DNA of 64,000 bases, taken from the NCBI GenBank assembly GCA_017441925.1, contig JAFRUE010000002.1, forward strand, positions 186,001 to 250,000. Direction: 5' to 3'. The position numbers and the translations under genes were made by a program. This DNA is from Bacillota bacterium (GTDB taxonomy: Bacteria > Bacillota > Clostridia > Lachnospirales > Bianqueaceae). Shown piece by piece: positions 16,305-25,631 of this stretch. How positions within the stretch are numbered: the stretch's first letter is position 1; every line of letters begins with the position of its first letter. Under the pieces are notes generated by a model. It worked only from the letters and a program-made list of their open reading frames with translations. It made no database searches and was not told where the DNA came from.

Positions 16305-18614
16305 TTACTTGCCTGCGACCGCCTGTGCCAGAGCCGCCCAGGTCTTGGCGCCGACTTCACCGTCGACATACAGGCCCTTGGCGTTCTGGAACTTTCTGAC
16401 CTGAGTATAAGTCTGGTTTCCAAAGAATCCGTCAACCACTCCGCAGTTGTATCCAAGCTTGTTCAGCCAGGTCTGCAGCTGTTTCACATAACTGTTGTTA
16501 GCGCCGTAAGTCGTATACGGATAGCCCGAAACATTAGGGACAGTACTTGCCGCGGACGTCGTGTTTGTCGGTTTTGCCGCGGAAGATGTTGTGCCGGTCG
16601 TTGACGAGCTTGCGGAACCGCTCTTTGAGCCTACGGCCTGCGCCAAAGCCGCCCAGGTCTTGCCGCCGACTTCACCGTCAACATACAGTCCCTTAGCGCT
16701 CTGGAACTTCCTGACCTGTGTATAGGTCTGATTGCCGAAAATACCATCCACCGTTCCGCAGTTGTAGCCCAGCTGATTCAGCCAGGTCTGCAGCTGCTTA
16801 ACATAACTGTTGTTCGCTCCATATGTCGTATACGGATAACCGGATACATTCGGGACAGAACCTGACGACGCAGAAGTCGTAGCCGCTGCCGGCTTTGCCG
16901 TTGAAGCGGATGATGTTGAGCTGGCCGTTGAAGAGCTCGCCGAACCGCTCTTTGAGCCTACGGCCTGCGCCAAAGCCGCCCAGGTCTTGCCGCCGACTTC
17001 ACCGTCGACATACAATCCTTTGGCACTCTGGAACTTCCTGACCTGTGTATAGGTCTGGTTACCAAAGATTCCATCCACTGCTCCGCAGTTGTAGCCCAGC
17101 TGGTTCAGCCAGGTCTGCAGCTGCCTGACATAACTGTTGTTCGCTCCGTATGTCGTATACGGATAACCTGATACATTCGGGACAGAACCCGTCACTGTCG
17201 TTGTCTTGGCTGCTTCTTCGGCTGCTTTAGCTTTAGCCGCTTCTTCAGCCGCCTTGGCTTCCGCCTCAGCTTTCGCTTTAGCCTCTGCTTCTGCTTTTGC
17301 CTTTGCTTCCGCTTCTGCTTTAGCCTTTGCTTCCGCTTCTGCTTTTGCCTTGGCTTCCGCCTCTGCCTTTGCTTTCGCTGCGGCTTCCGCAGCCGACTGA
17401 TCGGCATTCTCCTTCTTGGCTATCTCCGCTTTGACAGCTTTCCACGTCGCGCTGTCGACAATACCGGTCTGTGTGATCCCGTGATCTCTCTGGAAAGCCT
17501 TGACTGCGGCAGACGTCATATTGCCGAAATACTCATCGACTGAACCGAGATCATATCCCAGTTTCGTCAGATCTTCCTGAATAACGCCAACATAGCTTCC
17601 GGCATCTCCGCGCGTCAGCATCGGATAGCCGCTGACCTCGCCGTTGACTGAAATGACCGCGTCACCGGCACCGGACGGAATACCTGTCGTATTCGTAACC
17701 TCCGTCACACCTGCGGCAACGATCTCTCCCGGCAGCTTCTGCCTGGAGCCAAGTGTGCTGAGATTCGTGATCCTGCCGGCATAATCCACGAGCGACGCAT
17801 CCTGATCGACCGCGCCGCTGACACCGTTGACACGGCCCCAGTTCGTGCCGGAATACTGCCACATGGAGAAATCACCCGGATACGTGCTCAATTCCGAATT
17901 ATAGTAAGCCAGCCATACTTCATAACCGGCCTTGACGAATTCGTCTGCATAGACTTCGTTCTTTAAGAGCTCTCTGTAGGAATAGACTCCGGCCTTGTAT
18001 CCGCCCTCCTCGATCCGTTTGCAGAAAGCCTTGCAGATGTCCGTATACTGTCTTCTGGAAAGATTGGCGCGGCTTACGCGGGAACCGCCTTCCAGCTCCT
18101 CGACGTCAATATAGACAGGAAACTGGATCTTGGGATACTTGGCAAGCATCTTAAGACAAAACTCGGCTTCCTCTACAGCCTCTGACACATTGATCGCCTG
18201 ACTGTAGAAATACACGCCAAGAGGAATGCCCGCCGCATGTGCACCGCGCATATTGACATTGAATGTCTCATCCTCATAGATCTTGCCGCTCGAACCGCCT
18301 CTGAGTCCCAGCCTTACGATCGCGAAAGAGGTACCTGCGTCCCGTACCTTGCCCCAGTCGATATACGCCTGAAATTCCGAAACGTCAATTCCCCAGATGC
18401 TCGCGAGAGCACCCTTGTCATTGAAGTAGCATGCCCTTCCGTCGATAAAGTGCCAACCATAGATCCGGCTGCCTTTTTCAAGGTAGTACTTGACTCCGTC
18501 CCTCTCAATCCAGCCGGTATTTGTCGCATGTACGGTAAGCCCACTGGGTAAGAGCGCAATCAGAATCGCAAGTGCTGTCAGAACTGCCGTGGCTTTACGA
18601 ATCAAATTCCGCAT
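16305..18614 (-). CDS. Secreted GH25 muramidase with four peptidoglycan-binding modules
   Basis: 769 residues from the ATG at 18614, chosen for its AGGGG site and because the signal peptide (1-30, ending VHA) starts there. A short aromatic Trp/Tyr repeat (about 34-68, resembling a choline-binding repeat) is followed by a GH25 domain (about 73-265) with GIDVSEFQ and the acidic catalytic pair in VYIDVEE. Then come one PG_binding_1 module (about 327-398), a highly charged Ala/Glu/Lys linker (about 405-471), and three nearly identical PG_binding_1 modules starting near 480, 587 and 692. It should cleave MurNAc-GlcNAc bonds in the wall, as an autolysin or against other bacteria. Own promoter and terminator. 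Confidence 0.93.
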   Translation of the reverse strand: MRNLIRKATAVLTALAILIALLPSGLTVHATNTGWIERDGVKYYLEKGSRIYGWHFIDGRACYFNDKGALASIWGIDVSEFQAYIDWGKVRDAGTSFAIVRLGLRGGSSGKIYEDETFNVNMRGAHAAGIPLGVYFYSQAINVSEAVEEAEFCLKMLAKYPKIQFPVYIDVEELEGGSRVSRANLSRRQYTDICKAFCKRIEEGGYKAGVYSYRELLKNEVYADEFVKAGYEVWLAYYNSELSTYPGDFSMWQYSGTNWGRVNGVSGAVDQDASLVDYAGRITNLSTLGSRQKLPGEIVAAGVTEVTNTTGIPSGAGDAVISVNGEVSGYPMLTRGDAGSYVGVIQEDLTKLGYDLGSVDEYFGNMTSAAVKAFQRDHGITQTGIVDSATWKAVKAEIAKKENADQSAAEAAAKAKAEAEAKAKAEAEAKAKAEAEAKAKAEAEAKAKAEAEAKAAEEAAKAKAAEEAAKTTTVTGSVPNVSGYPYTTYGANNSYVRQLQTWLNQLGYNCGAVDGIFGNQTYTQVRKFQSAKGLYVDGEVGGKTWAALAQAVGSKSGSASSSTASSTSSASTAKPAAATTSASSGSVPNVSGYPYTTYGANNSYVKQLQTWLNQLGYNCGTVDGIFGNQTYTQVRKFQSAKGLYVDGEVGGKTWAALAQAVGSKSGSASSSTTGTTSSAAKPTNTTSAASTVPNVSGYPYTTYGANNSYVKQLQTWLNKLGYNCGVVDGFFGNQTYTQVRKFQNAKGLYVDGEVGAKTWAALAQAVAGK
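17206..17400 (-). repeat. 24-bp tandem repeats encoding the AKAEAEAK linker
   Basis: About eight imperfect 24-bp units encode repeating Ala-Lys-Ala-Glu motifs between the first and second wall-binding modules. They predict a long rigid alpha-helical or coiled-coil spacer and are prone to length change. Confidence 0.85.
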
Positions 18615-18654
18615 AAGATTCCCCTTACTCCTTCCGTATAGTGAAAGTAAGCTT

Positions 18655-18683
18655 ACCATAGCACATGAAAAATAGCTTGTCAA
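18655..18683 (-). promoter_or_regulatory. Promoter of the GH25 muramidase gene
   Basis: Minus strand: TTGACA (18678-18683), 17 nt, TATGGT (18655-18660), about 40 nt upstream of the ATG. Confidence 0.75.
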
Positions 18684-18752
18684 GTGATTTGTTACAATTA
18701 TATTAAGATTTTTTAAAATCTTGTGTTTGAAAATCCGTCAGACCACAATATA

Positions 18753-20444
18753 TCAGAATCCTGCGGTCATTTCGGTCTGAAGCTTCTTCGCGTACGCAGC
18801 CGCTTCCGCCTCATCCTTGCCGTTTGCGCCGAAATAGAACTTGATCTTGGGCTCCGTGCCGGACGGTCTTACGCAGACCCAGCAGTTGTTCTCGAGTACA
18901 TAGCGCAATACGTTGGACTTGGGCAGGCCGTTGTATCCTAAAGCGTAATCCTGGACCTCAAGGACCTTAAGTCCGGCGATCTCTGCCTTGGGTTCATTGC
19001 GCAGGCCGTCCATGATCGCCTTCATCTTCGCCGCGCCCTCGATGCCCTCGAACGCCATGGAGACGACCGATTCCTTAAAGAAGCCGTACTTCTCGTACAG
19101 GGACTGCATCCTGTCGATCAGGCTCATTCCGTTGTACTTGGTGATCGCAGCCATCTCGCAGATCAGCATCGCACCGCTGACAGCGTCCTTGTCGCGCGCA
19201 TAGGTACCGCAGAGGTATCCATAACTCTCTTCGAATCCGAACAGGTAGGTGCCGCGTCCGGTCTGCTCGCTTTTCAGGATCTGCTGTCCGATGAACTTGA
19301 AGCCGGTCAGGACATTGCGCAGCTCTACGCCGTATTCATCCGCCATCGGACGGACCATCTCGGTCGAAACGATACTCTTGCAGATGAAACCGTCCGCCGG
19401 CAGGTTTCCTGTCTTCTTGCGGGCTTCCAGAATGTAGTTGGTCAGCATAACGCCTACCATATTGCCGGTGAAAGGCTTGTATCCTTCCGGAGTTTTGACC
19501 AGAATGCCTACACGGTCCGAATCCGGATCCGTTCCGACGATAATGTCAGCACCGACCTTCTCGCCAAGCTGTCTGCCGAGCTCAAGCGCACGCGTGTCCT
19601 CGGGATTGGGCAGCTCTACTGTCGGGAAATCGCCGTCCGGCGCTTCCTGCTCTGTCACGACGTATACCTGCTTGAATCCGCACTCCTCGAGGATGCGGCG
19701 TACGGGCAGGTTGCCGGCTCCGTGCAGCGGCGTATAGACGATCTTCAGATCCGCGGCGCACTTTGCAAGCGTCTCCGGATCGATCAGGCTCTTCTTGATC
19801 TCGGCAATGTACGCGTCATCGATCTCCTTGCCGATCGCGACGTAGAGTCCCTTTGCCTCGGCTTCCGCTCTGTCCATGAGCTTAATACCGTCAAACATGT
19901 CTACAGCTTCAACGTCACCGATGATCTCGTCATCCATCGGAGGCGGTACCTGGCATCCGTCTTCCCAATAGGCCTTATAGCCGTTGTATTTTGCCGGATT
20001 GTGGCTTGCCGTGATCATGACGCCGCCTTTGCAGCCCAGATAACGGACAGTGAAAGAAAGCTCCGGAACCGGATGAAGTGTATCGAACACATAGGTCTTG
20101 ATCCCGTTGCCGTTGAAAACAGCAGCAGTCTCCCTGGCAAATACATCCGACTGGTGTCTGGAGTCAAACGAGATCGCAATACCCTTGGCAGGCGTCTCAG
20201 GATCCACCTTCATCAGATAGTTCGCTAAGCCCTGCGTCGCATGACGCACCGTATACACGTTCATGCGGTTCGCGCCTGCCGCCAGCACTCCGCGCAGGCC
20301 TGCTGTGCCGAATTCCAGATCCTTGTAAAAACGGTCTTCGATCTCCTTCTCGTCTCCGGCAATGGCGCGGAGCTCTTCTTTGGTCTTGTCATCGACAACG
20401 TCCGATGCAAGCCAGCGTTCGTAATTAGATCTGTAGTTCTCCAT
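18753..20444 (-). CDS. Phosphosugar mutase (alpha-phosphoglucomutase/phosphomannomutase)
   Basis: 563 residues, the size of Bacillus PgcA. The phosphoserine loop TASHNPAKYNGYK, the metal loop GTDPDSDRVG, the sugar loop FGFEESYGYL and the phosphate-binding RPSGTEPK are all present in order. The enzyme interconverts hexose 1- and 6-phosphates, feeding UDP-glucose and wall precursors. The ATG has GGGAGG upstream. It lies 54 nt behind the PEGA-protein gene in the same direction with no terminator between, so it is probably co-transcribed from the cca promoter. Confidence 0.93.
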   Translation of the reverse strand: MENYRSNYERWLASDVVDDKTKEELRAIAGDEKEIEDRFYKDLEFGTAGLRGVLAAGANRMNVYTVRHATQGLANYLMKVDPETPAKGIAISFDSRHQSDVFARETAAVFNGNGIKTYVFDTLHPVPELSFTVRYLGCKGGVMITASHNPAKYNGYKAYWEDGCQVPPPMDDEIIGDVEAVDMFDGIKLMDRAEAEAKGLYVAIGKEIDDAYIAEIKKSLIDPETLAKCAADLKIVYTPLHGAGNLPVRRILEECGFKQVYVVTEQEAPDGDFPTVELPNPEDTRALELGRQLGEKVGADIIVGTDPDSDRVGILVKTPEGYKPFTGNMVGVMLTNYILEARKKTGNLPADGFICKSIVSTEMVRPMADEYGVELRNVLTGFKFIGQQILKSEQTGRGTYLFGFEESYGYLCGTYARDKDAVSGAMLICEMAAITKYNGMSLIDRMQSLYEKYGFFKESVVSMAFEGIEGAAKMKAIMDGLRNEPKAEIAGLKVLEVQDYALGYNGLPKSNVLRYVLENNCWVCVRPSGTEPKIKFYFGANGKDEAEAAAYAKKLQTEMTAGF

Positions 20445-20498
20445 GAAACTGCCTCCCTTTATATGGTGTATATTAAAGCCTGTGTGAACAGTTCGTTC

Positions 20499-23357
20499 TC
20501 AGCCTTCGCTTTCAGAAGAGGTTCCTTCTGAAGACTCTTCCACGGAAGACTCCTGTACTGACGATTCCTCAGCACCTGATGACTCCTCGATTCCTGACGA
20601 TTCTTCAGCTTCTGAAGACTCCTCAGTTTCCGATGACTCTTCAGGTTTCGATGACTCTTCCTTGGATTCTTCCTTTGATGACTCTTCCTTGGATTCTTCC
20701 TTTGATGACTCTTCTGCAGCTTCAAGTTCCACAGATACCGCAACTTCAGCCTGATCGACCGTCACAGTATCTGTATACTCTTTGTAGCCGTCAGCCGTAA
20801 CTTTCAGGTCATGTATACCGTATTCGACTTCAGAGAACACACCGCCAGAAGCCGTCTTACCGTCCAGCATAATGACCGCGTCAACATTCTGCTTTACTGT
20901 GACCTTAACTGTCGCAGTGCTCTTCTTAAGCGTGACGTTTACGGATACTTCCGGCTTGTCCACGGTGACGGTCTTCGTTTCGGTAATATATCCGTCCGCA
21001 GTGATGACCAGTGTGTGATCGCCATAGTCAACATCACTGAACACGCCGCTGCCGTATACTATTCCGTCCAGCGTAACTTCTGCATCCGCAGGATCTGTCA
21101 CGACCGTGATGTTTCCGGTATTTTTCTTCAGCGAAACAATGACGCTGACCTTGTTCTGGTCGACCGTTACGTTCTGCTTCACGGTTCCGTAGCCTTCTGC
21201 GCTGACTTCCACCGTATGTTCTCCATACACAACATCCTTGAATTCTCCGTTGTTGGAAGTCTGTCCGTCGAGCATGACCTTAGCCTTTACACCGGCCGGA
21301 TCTATGGATACCGTAACGTCTCCCTTGCTCTGCTCCATCTTTACGGAAAGCGGAACGTTCTCCTTGTCGACCTTCACTTTTGCCGTGTAATCCTTATATC
21401 CGTCCGCCGAAACACGGATCTCATGCTCTCCGTACTCCACATTCGCGATCGTTGTACTGCTCTGCTGGACATTGTCCATCACGATCCGGACCGCGAGATC
21501 CGAAGGCTCAATGGACAGCGTGATCTGTCCGTACTGCACCTGCGGGACAAATTTGGAGAAATACAGATCCACTGCCGGAGACCCGCTCTCGATCTGCAGC
21601 TCGTAGCTCAGGACCTCGTATCCCGTATGGGCAAGCGTCAGCTCATAGCTGCCCGGATCCAGGCGGAACTGTACCGGCTTATTCTCATAGATGCCCATAT
21701 ATCTGCCGTCGCAGTACACCACGGTATCTTTGAGCGAAGCAGAGACCGACACCGTCACGTCCGTCTGTTTCAGATTGACCGTAACAGGCATATACGGCTG
21801 CTTCAGCGTGATCGTCTGCTTGTATTCCTCATATCCGTCAGCTTTTACGACGATCTCGTGATCGCCGTATTCAACGTCGGAGATCAGCTTTTTGGTCTGC
21901 TTTTTACCGTCCAGTGTAATTGTCGCGTCCGCGTCTTCAGGACGGATCTGCACCTCCAGCTCACCGGTCTGCTTACCGACGGAATTGAGCGTCAGCACGG
22001 TCCGTTCTCCCGAATTGACAAAGACCGAACCGCTCACCAGAATCTCTCCCGAGCGTTCCACCACATAGTGATTGAACCCTTCCGTCAGCGCGACCGGAGC
22101 CATATTCTTGGCGACCGGCACCTCGACCTTCTTGCCGACCGTCGGTGTAAACGTGATCTTTGTGTTCTCATCGGTATCTTCAATACCTTTGATTTCGACC
22201 GTTCCTTCCGCATGCGTAACGGTGATCCGGTAAATATGTCCGTCCAGCGCCGCACCGTTGAAAACATACCGGTCCGTAATGCTGCCGGGATTGATGTCTT
22301 CGCCCTGATACTGGCAAATCAGGTTCGAATCATAAGAGTAATTCTTGTTGTTGATCCGGATCAGACCGGCATTACGGTCGACGACAGCTCCGGAAATGTC
22401 CTTAAAGCCGGTCTCGGAAGAAGACAGTCTCAGGCGGCGGACTTTATTCTCCGCCCCGCTGCGGTAAGTAACATCGACCAGATCGCCGACACGAAGCGCA
22501 TCATAGCTGATCGAATTACCGTGAGCGTCCGTCAGGAGCTCTGCCTTCATCAGATTGAACACCTGTGTTTCCTTAGAAACGGCAGAATACACAGACACGA
22601 TTCCTGTCGTCTCGTCCATTTCCAGAATCACACCGGAAATACTCGCATCCACTGCAGATGTTCCCGGATCGTTTTCGGATTCTTCCTGCTGACTGATTGC
22701 TGCGGAGTCGTCCCGGCCGGAATTGTCCCGGTTGCCCTTCTGCATCAGGGCCATTCCGATCAGAAAGCCCAGTACCGCCAGCAGGATCAGCGCGATACCG
22801 ATGATCAGAACGATTCTGGCAGTCCGTCCCGGATCTCCGCCGGACGGTCCCTCTTCAGGCTCTTCTTCCGGAACAGGCTCAGCCTGCCTGGGCTTCTGCG
22901 CGTTCTGCGGCTGGCGGGACGGCTTTGTATCCGATCCGTCCACCGCCTCGACCGGCACCTGCGCGGTCATCATCGCGTCAATACTGTCAGACGGCTTCCT
23001 GACAGGTTCCTTCACAGATGCCGATGACGCCGAAACATCCGGTGCGGCCGCGGGCTTCATAGCCGTATCCGCGGCCGGCGCGACGGCTTCCGGTATCACG
23101 ATCGGAACGGATTCCGCAGGTTCAGCTTTGGATTCCGGTATGATCAGCGGCACGGGCTCTGTTTCTTCCGGTTCAAAGAACTCTGAATCCGGCAGGATCC
23201 CGTCGTCTTCATCCAGGGCCGGTACGTAATCGGTCTCTACCCGGTCCCCGAGATTGTGCGGAGCAAATTCCATCTCCGCCTCGATCTCGCTTTCTCTCTG
23301 TATTCTGCGAAGCTCTTCCTGACTCATGGAAGGACCCGCATTCCTCAAATCACTCAT
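20499..23357 (-). CDS. PEGA-repeat membrane protein with acidic N-terminus and Ser/Glu tail
   Basis: 952 residues. Residues 1-180 are acidic and low-complexity, with no signal peptide; one transmembrane helix lies near 182-205 (IVLIIGIALILLAVLGFLIG). Outside it are a beta-rich region to about 460 and six PEGA-like repeats starting near 463, 531, 608, 678, 745 and 813, each with a VEYGDHEI-V-ADGY signature. A tail of Ser/Glu repeats (about 885-952) ends the protein. PEGA domains are thought to bind wall or surface polymers; the tail may span the wall, but there is no sorting motif. The gene overlaps the cca stop by 8 nt. Function not known; a wall-linked sensor or scaffold is inferred. Confidence 0.85.
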   Translation of the reverse strand: MSDLRNAGPSMSQEELRRIQRESEIEAEMEFAPHNLGDRVETDYVPALDEDDGILPDSEFFEPEETEPVPLIIPESKAEPAESVPIVIPEAVAPAADTAMKPAAAPDVSASSASVKEPVRKPSDSIDAMMTAQVPVEAVDGSDTKPSRQPQNAQKPRQAEPVPEEEPEEGPSGGDPGRTARIVLIIGIALILLAVLGFLIGMALMQKGNRDNSGRDDSAAISQQEESENDPGTSAVDASISGVILEMDETTGIVSVYSAVSKETQVFNLMKAELLTDAHGNSISYDALRVGDLVDVTYRSGAENKVRRLRLSSSETGFKDISGAVVDRNAGLIRINNKNYSYDSNLICQYQGEDINPGSITDRYVFNGAALDGHIYRITVTHAEGTVEIKGIEDTDENTKITFTPTVGKKVEVPVAKNMAPVALTEGFNHYVVERSGEILVSGSVFVNSGERTVLTLNSVGKQTGELEVQIRPEDADATITLDGKKQTKKLISDVEYGDHEIVVKADGYEEYKQTITLKQPYMPVTVNLKQTDVTVSVSASLKDTVVYCDGRYMGIYENKPVQFRLDPGSYELTLAHTGYEVLSYELQIESGSPAVDLYFSKFVPQVQYGQITLSIEPSDLAVRIVMDNVQQSSTTIANVEYGEHEIRVSADGYKDYTAKVKVDKENVPLSVKMEQSKGDVTVSIDPAGVKAKVMLDGQTSNNGEFKDVVYGEHTVEVSAEGYGTVKQNVTVDQNKVSVIVSLKKNTGNITVVTDPADAEVTLDGIVYGSGVFSDVDYGDHTLVITADGYITETKTVTVDKPEVSVNVTLKKSTATVKVTVKQNVDAVIMLDGKTASGGVFSEVEYGIHDLKVTADGYKEYTDTVTVDQAEVAVSVELEAAEESSKEESKEESSKEESKEESSKPEESSETEESSEAEESSGIEESSGAEESSVQESSVEESSEGTSSESEG
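20540..20720 (-). repeat. Ser/Glu-rich repeat tail of the PEGA protein
   Basis: Short in-frame units (ESSKEESKEESS, EESSGAEESS) built of near-identical GATGACTCTTCC-type blocks encode the C-terminal tail. Confidence 0.8.
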
Positions 23358-24705
23358 TTATATCTCCTGTATTGTTTCTAAGCTTCGCGGCCGCCTGAAG
23401 CAGTATTTCTCTCTGATTATATTCCGGGCGGTCCAGCACCTGCTCCAGCAGCAGATTCAGGATCTGTCCCATCTCCCGGCCGCTTGTATAGCCGATTTCC
23501 ATGAGGTCCCTGCCTGTGACGGCAAGCTGCGACAGTTTAACGCACTGTTTCTCCCCCACGACACGGTCATATCGTTCCCGGATCTCCGCCAGTTCATCCA
23601 GCGAGATCTGCAGATACGCAGGATCCCTCGCATACGCGTCTGCTTCCTGCAGCTTGTGCAGATACGGATACAATCCGTCCGGCAAGCGGTTCAGCAGATG
23701 GCGCATCCCGGCATCATCCTTTGGATAGGCAACGTCGTGTTCCGTTATCAGCGTCACAACAGCATGCCGCAGATTGTTGTCGAATTTAAGTCTGCGCAGA
23801 ATCTCATTCGCCATTTCCGCGCTCTTCTCCGCGTGTCCGGGAAAATGATCCCTGCCGTCAGCATCCGTCTGTCTGACGAGCGGTTTGCCGATATCATGAA
23901 GCAGCGCTGCCCAGCGGATCACCCGGTCCCGCGGCGCGGCTTCAACCGTCCTGATCAGATGTATGTCGACCGGGAAACAATGATACGGCGTATTCTGTGG
24001 AAATCCGGTACAGGCATCCCATTCCGGAATGATCTCATGCATCAGTCCGCTTAAGACCATATCCTGCAGGATCTCCGGATGCGGCGAGACAAGAAGCTCA
24101 TCCATCTCCGCCTGAATGCGCTCACGGCTTACATTGGACAGGAGCGGCGCTTTGCGTCTGATAGCAAATTCCGTCCTCTGATCAAGCCGGAAGCCGAAAC
24201 GTGCCGCGAATCGGTATGCCCGCAGCATCCGCAGCGCGTCTTCATCAAAGCGCTCCATCGGGTCGCCGACCGCACAGATCCGCTTCTGCTCAATGTCACG
24301 GCATCCGCCGAACAGATCCACAAGCCCGGTCCGCGGATGATATGCCATCGCGTTCATCGTAAAATCCCGGCGCTTCAGATCCTCCGCCAGACTTGCGGTG
24401 AATTCGACCGCGTCCGGCCTGCGGTGGTCGGAATAGCTGCCGTCCACCCGGTATGTGGTTACTTCGTATATCTCCGTCCCGAACCTGACACTGACTGTAC
24501 CGTGCTCGATTCCCGTGTCATATGTATTCCTGAAAATCCTCTTGACATCCTGGGGTTTTGCAGAAGTCGTAATATCCCAGTCCTTTGGCTGATTGCCCAT
24601 CAGACTGTCCCGGACGCAGCCGCCGACAATATAGGCCTCAAATCCGGCTTTCTCCAGGTCCGACAAAATCCATCCGGCAGCGGCCGGCAGCTCAATCTTC
24701 TGCAT
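23350..24705 (-). CDS. cca: CCA tRNA nucleotidyltransferase
   Basis: 451 residues. The class II nucleotidyltransferase head has GGCVRD (28-33) and the metal-binding DWD (42-44), followed by the RRDFTMNA motif and a C-terminal HD domain (ALLHDIGKP). It adds CCA to tRNA 3' ends without a template; this matters here because the tRNA-Pro gene at 25.5 kb has no encoded CCA. It is the first gene of an operon with the PEGA gene and probably the mutase. Confidence 0.95.
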   Translation of the reverse strand: MQKIELPAAAGWILSDLEKAGFEAYIVGGCVRDSLMGNQPKDWDITTSAKPQDVKRIFRNTYDTGIEHGTVSVRFGTEIYEVTTYRVDGSYSDHRRPDAVEFTASLAEDLKRRDFTMNAMAYHPRTGLVDLFGGCRDIEQKRICAVGDPMERFDEDALRMLRAYRFAARFGFRLDQRTEFAIRRKAPLLSNVSRERIQAEMDELLVSPHPEILQDMVLSGLMHEIIPEWDACTGFPQNTPYHCFPVDIHLIRTVEAAPRDRVIRWAALLHDIGKPLVRQTDADGRDHFPGHAEKSAEMANEILRRLKFDNNLRHAVVTLITEHDVAYPKDDAGMRHLLNRLPDGLYPYLHKLQEADAYARDPAYLQISLDELAEIRERYDRVVGEKQCVKLSQLAVTGRDLMEIGYTSGREMGQILNLLLEQVLDRPEYNQREILLQAAAKLRNNTGDINE

Positions 24706-24723
24706 AGTTTCACCCCAGTATGC

Positions 24724-24752
24724 AGTATATCATAATCACACTCATTTTTCAA
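24724..24752 (-). promoter_or_regulatory. Promoter of the cca-PEGA-mutase operon
   Basis: Minus strand: TTGAAA (24747-24752), 17 nt, TATACT (24724-24729), close upstream of the cca ATG. It is divergent from the Lrp/AsnC promoter. Confidence 0.7.
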
Positions 24753-24799
24753 CGCAAATCAGCAAAGGTTAAAAACTGCACAATATTTTTTTAAATGTA

Positions 24800-24827
24800 T
24801 TGCTTTATTTATTAAATATGCTATAAT
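24800..24827 (+). promoter_or_regulatory. Promoter of the Lrp/AsnC-family gene
   Basis: TTGCTT (24800-24805), 16 nt, TATAAT (24822-24827) with an extended TGC just before the -10. Confidence 0.75.
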
Positions 24828-24869
24828 GGAGCAGTAATCAGTCCTATCAACTTGCGGGAGGTGCCTAAG

Positions 24870-25319
24870 TTGGATCATATTGATAAATCTATTCTGTCTC
24901 TCCTGCAGGAGAACGCCAGGATCTCTCTATCAGAAATCAGCAGTACCGTACAGCTTTCTGTTTCGGCAGTCAGTGAGCGGTTGCGCAGGCTTGAAGGTTC
25001 AGGCTTGATTCAGAAGTATACAGCCATTCTGGATCCTCATGCATTTCATAAAGACGTAACCGTTCTGGTGTGTCTTAAGACCCGTGGGCAGGATTATCAG
25101 GCTTTATATGATTATGTCATGTCAACTGCATCTATCACCGAGTTTTATAAGACTGCCGGTGTCTTTGATTTCGCGATTAAGGTCATAACTGATTCCGCGA
25201 CTTCTCTGGATGTGATCCTGGATAATATCCGCAGAATGCCTTGTGTCTCTCGTGTTCAAAGCAGCCTTGTGCTCTCGGTAGGCAAACTCGCCTATTCGAT
25301 AACACCTTCCGACAACTGA
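24870..25319 (+). CDS. Lrp/AsnC-family transcriptional regulator
   Basis: 149 residues from TTG at 24870, chosen because GGGAGG (24856-24861) lies 8 nt upstream; an earlier TTG at 24852 would place that site inside the gene. The N-terminus LDHIDKSILSLLQENARIS and the helix-turn-helix SVSAVSERLRRLEGSGLI are typical Lrp, followed by a RAM/AsnC ligand-binding domain. Such proteins sense amino acids and control their metabolism. It is an isolated gene with its own promoter and terminator; no target is visible next to it. Confidence 0.9.
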   Translation: MDHIDKSILSLLQENARISLSEISSTVQLSVSAVSERLRRLEGSGLIQKYTAILDPHAFHKDVTVLVCLKTRGQDYQALYDYVMSTASITEFYKTAGVFDFAIKVITDSATSLDVILDNIRRMPCVSRVQSSLVLSVGKLAYSITPSDN

Positions 25320-25360
25320 GATATTCATCTGCAATTCGGTGCATAGATCAGAACGTTCTG

Positions 25361-25387
25361 ACCTCCCCGGCTTTGGGGAGGTTTTTT
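25361..25387 (+). terminator. Intrinsic terminator of the Lrp/AsnC gene
   Basis: Perfect 8-bp stem ACCTCCCC/GGGGAGGT (25361-25368, 25375-25382), 6-nt loop and six T residues. Confidence 0.93.
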
Positions 25388-25433
25388 AGTGGATCTTCAC
25401 GGGCAGGCACTGCCGGCGGGCCGCAGCAAAAAC

Positions 25434-25462
25434 AAAAAAGCTGTGAAGGAAACCCTCACAGC
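25434..25462 (-). terminator. Intrinsic terminator of tRNA-Pro
   Basis: Stem GCTGTGA/TCACAGC (25456-25462 with 25440-25446) followed on the minus strand by six T residues, about 10 nt after the tRNA 3' end. Confidence 0.85.
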
Positions 25463-25472
25463 CTCTCATGCG

Positions 25473-25546
25473 TCTGGGTAACAGGAGTTGAACCTGCGGC
25501 CTCTTGAACCCCATTCAAGCGCTCTACCAAACTGAGCTATACCCAG
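25473..25546 (-). tRNA. tRNA-Pro(GGG)
   Basis: 74 nt fold into a full cloverleaf: acceptor CTGGGTA/TACCCAG with discriminator A, a D-arm with AGCTCAGTTTGGTAGAGC, an anticodon stem CTTGA/TCAAG with loop ATGGGGT (anticodon GGG), and a T-arm GCAGGTTCAACTCCTGT. No CCA is encoded. It reads CCC and CCU proline codons. Confidence 0.95.
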
Positions 25547-25631
25547 ATCTTGCTCAAAGCATACCTATTATAATGTATCCTGACCGATTCGTCAAGAGTT
25601 TTTACAGATTATTCTTGAACACGTCTGCAGA

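Noticed and set aside
17206-17400. Regular short repeats resembling a CRISPR array
   Set aside because: The units are contiguous with no spacers, stay in frame and encode an Ala/Lys/Glu linker.
18705-18722. AAGATTTTTTAAAATCTT as a terminator for the mutase gene
   Set aside because: The pairing has no GC content and almost no loop, and no T run follows; it is more likely just AT-rich promoter DNA.
20811-23027. A 738-codon plus-strand open frame opposite the PEGA gene
   Set aside because: Antisense shadow: low-complexity Arg/His/Asp composition and no start signals, while the minus strand has clear PEGA repeats.
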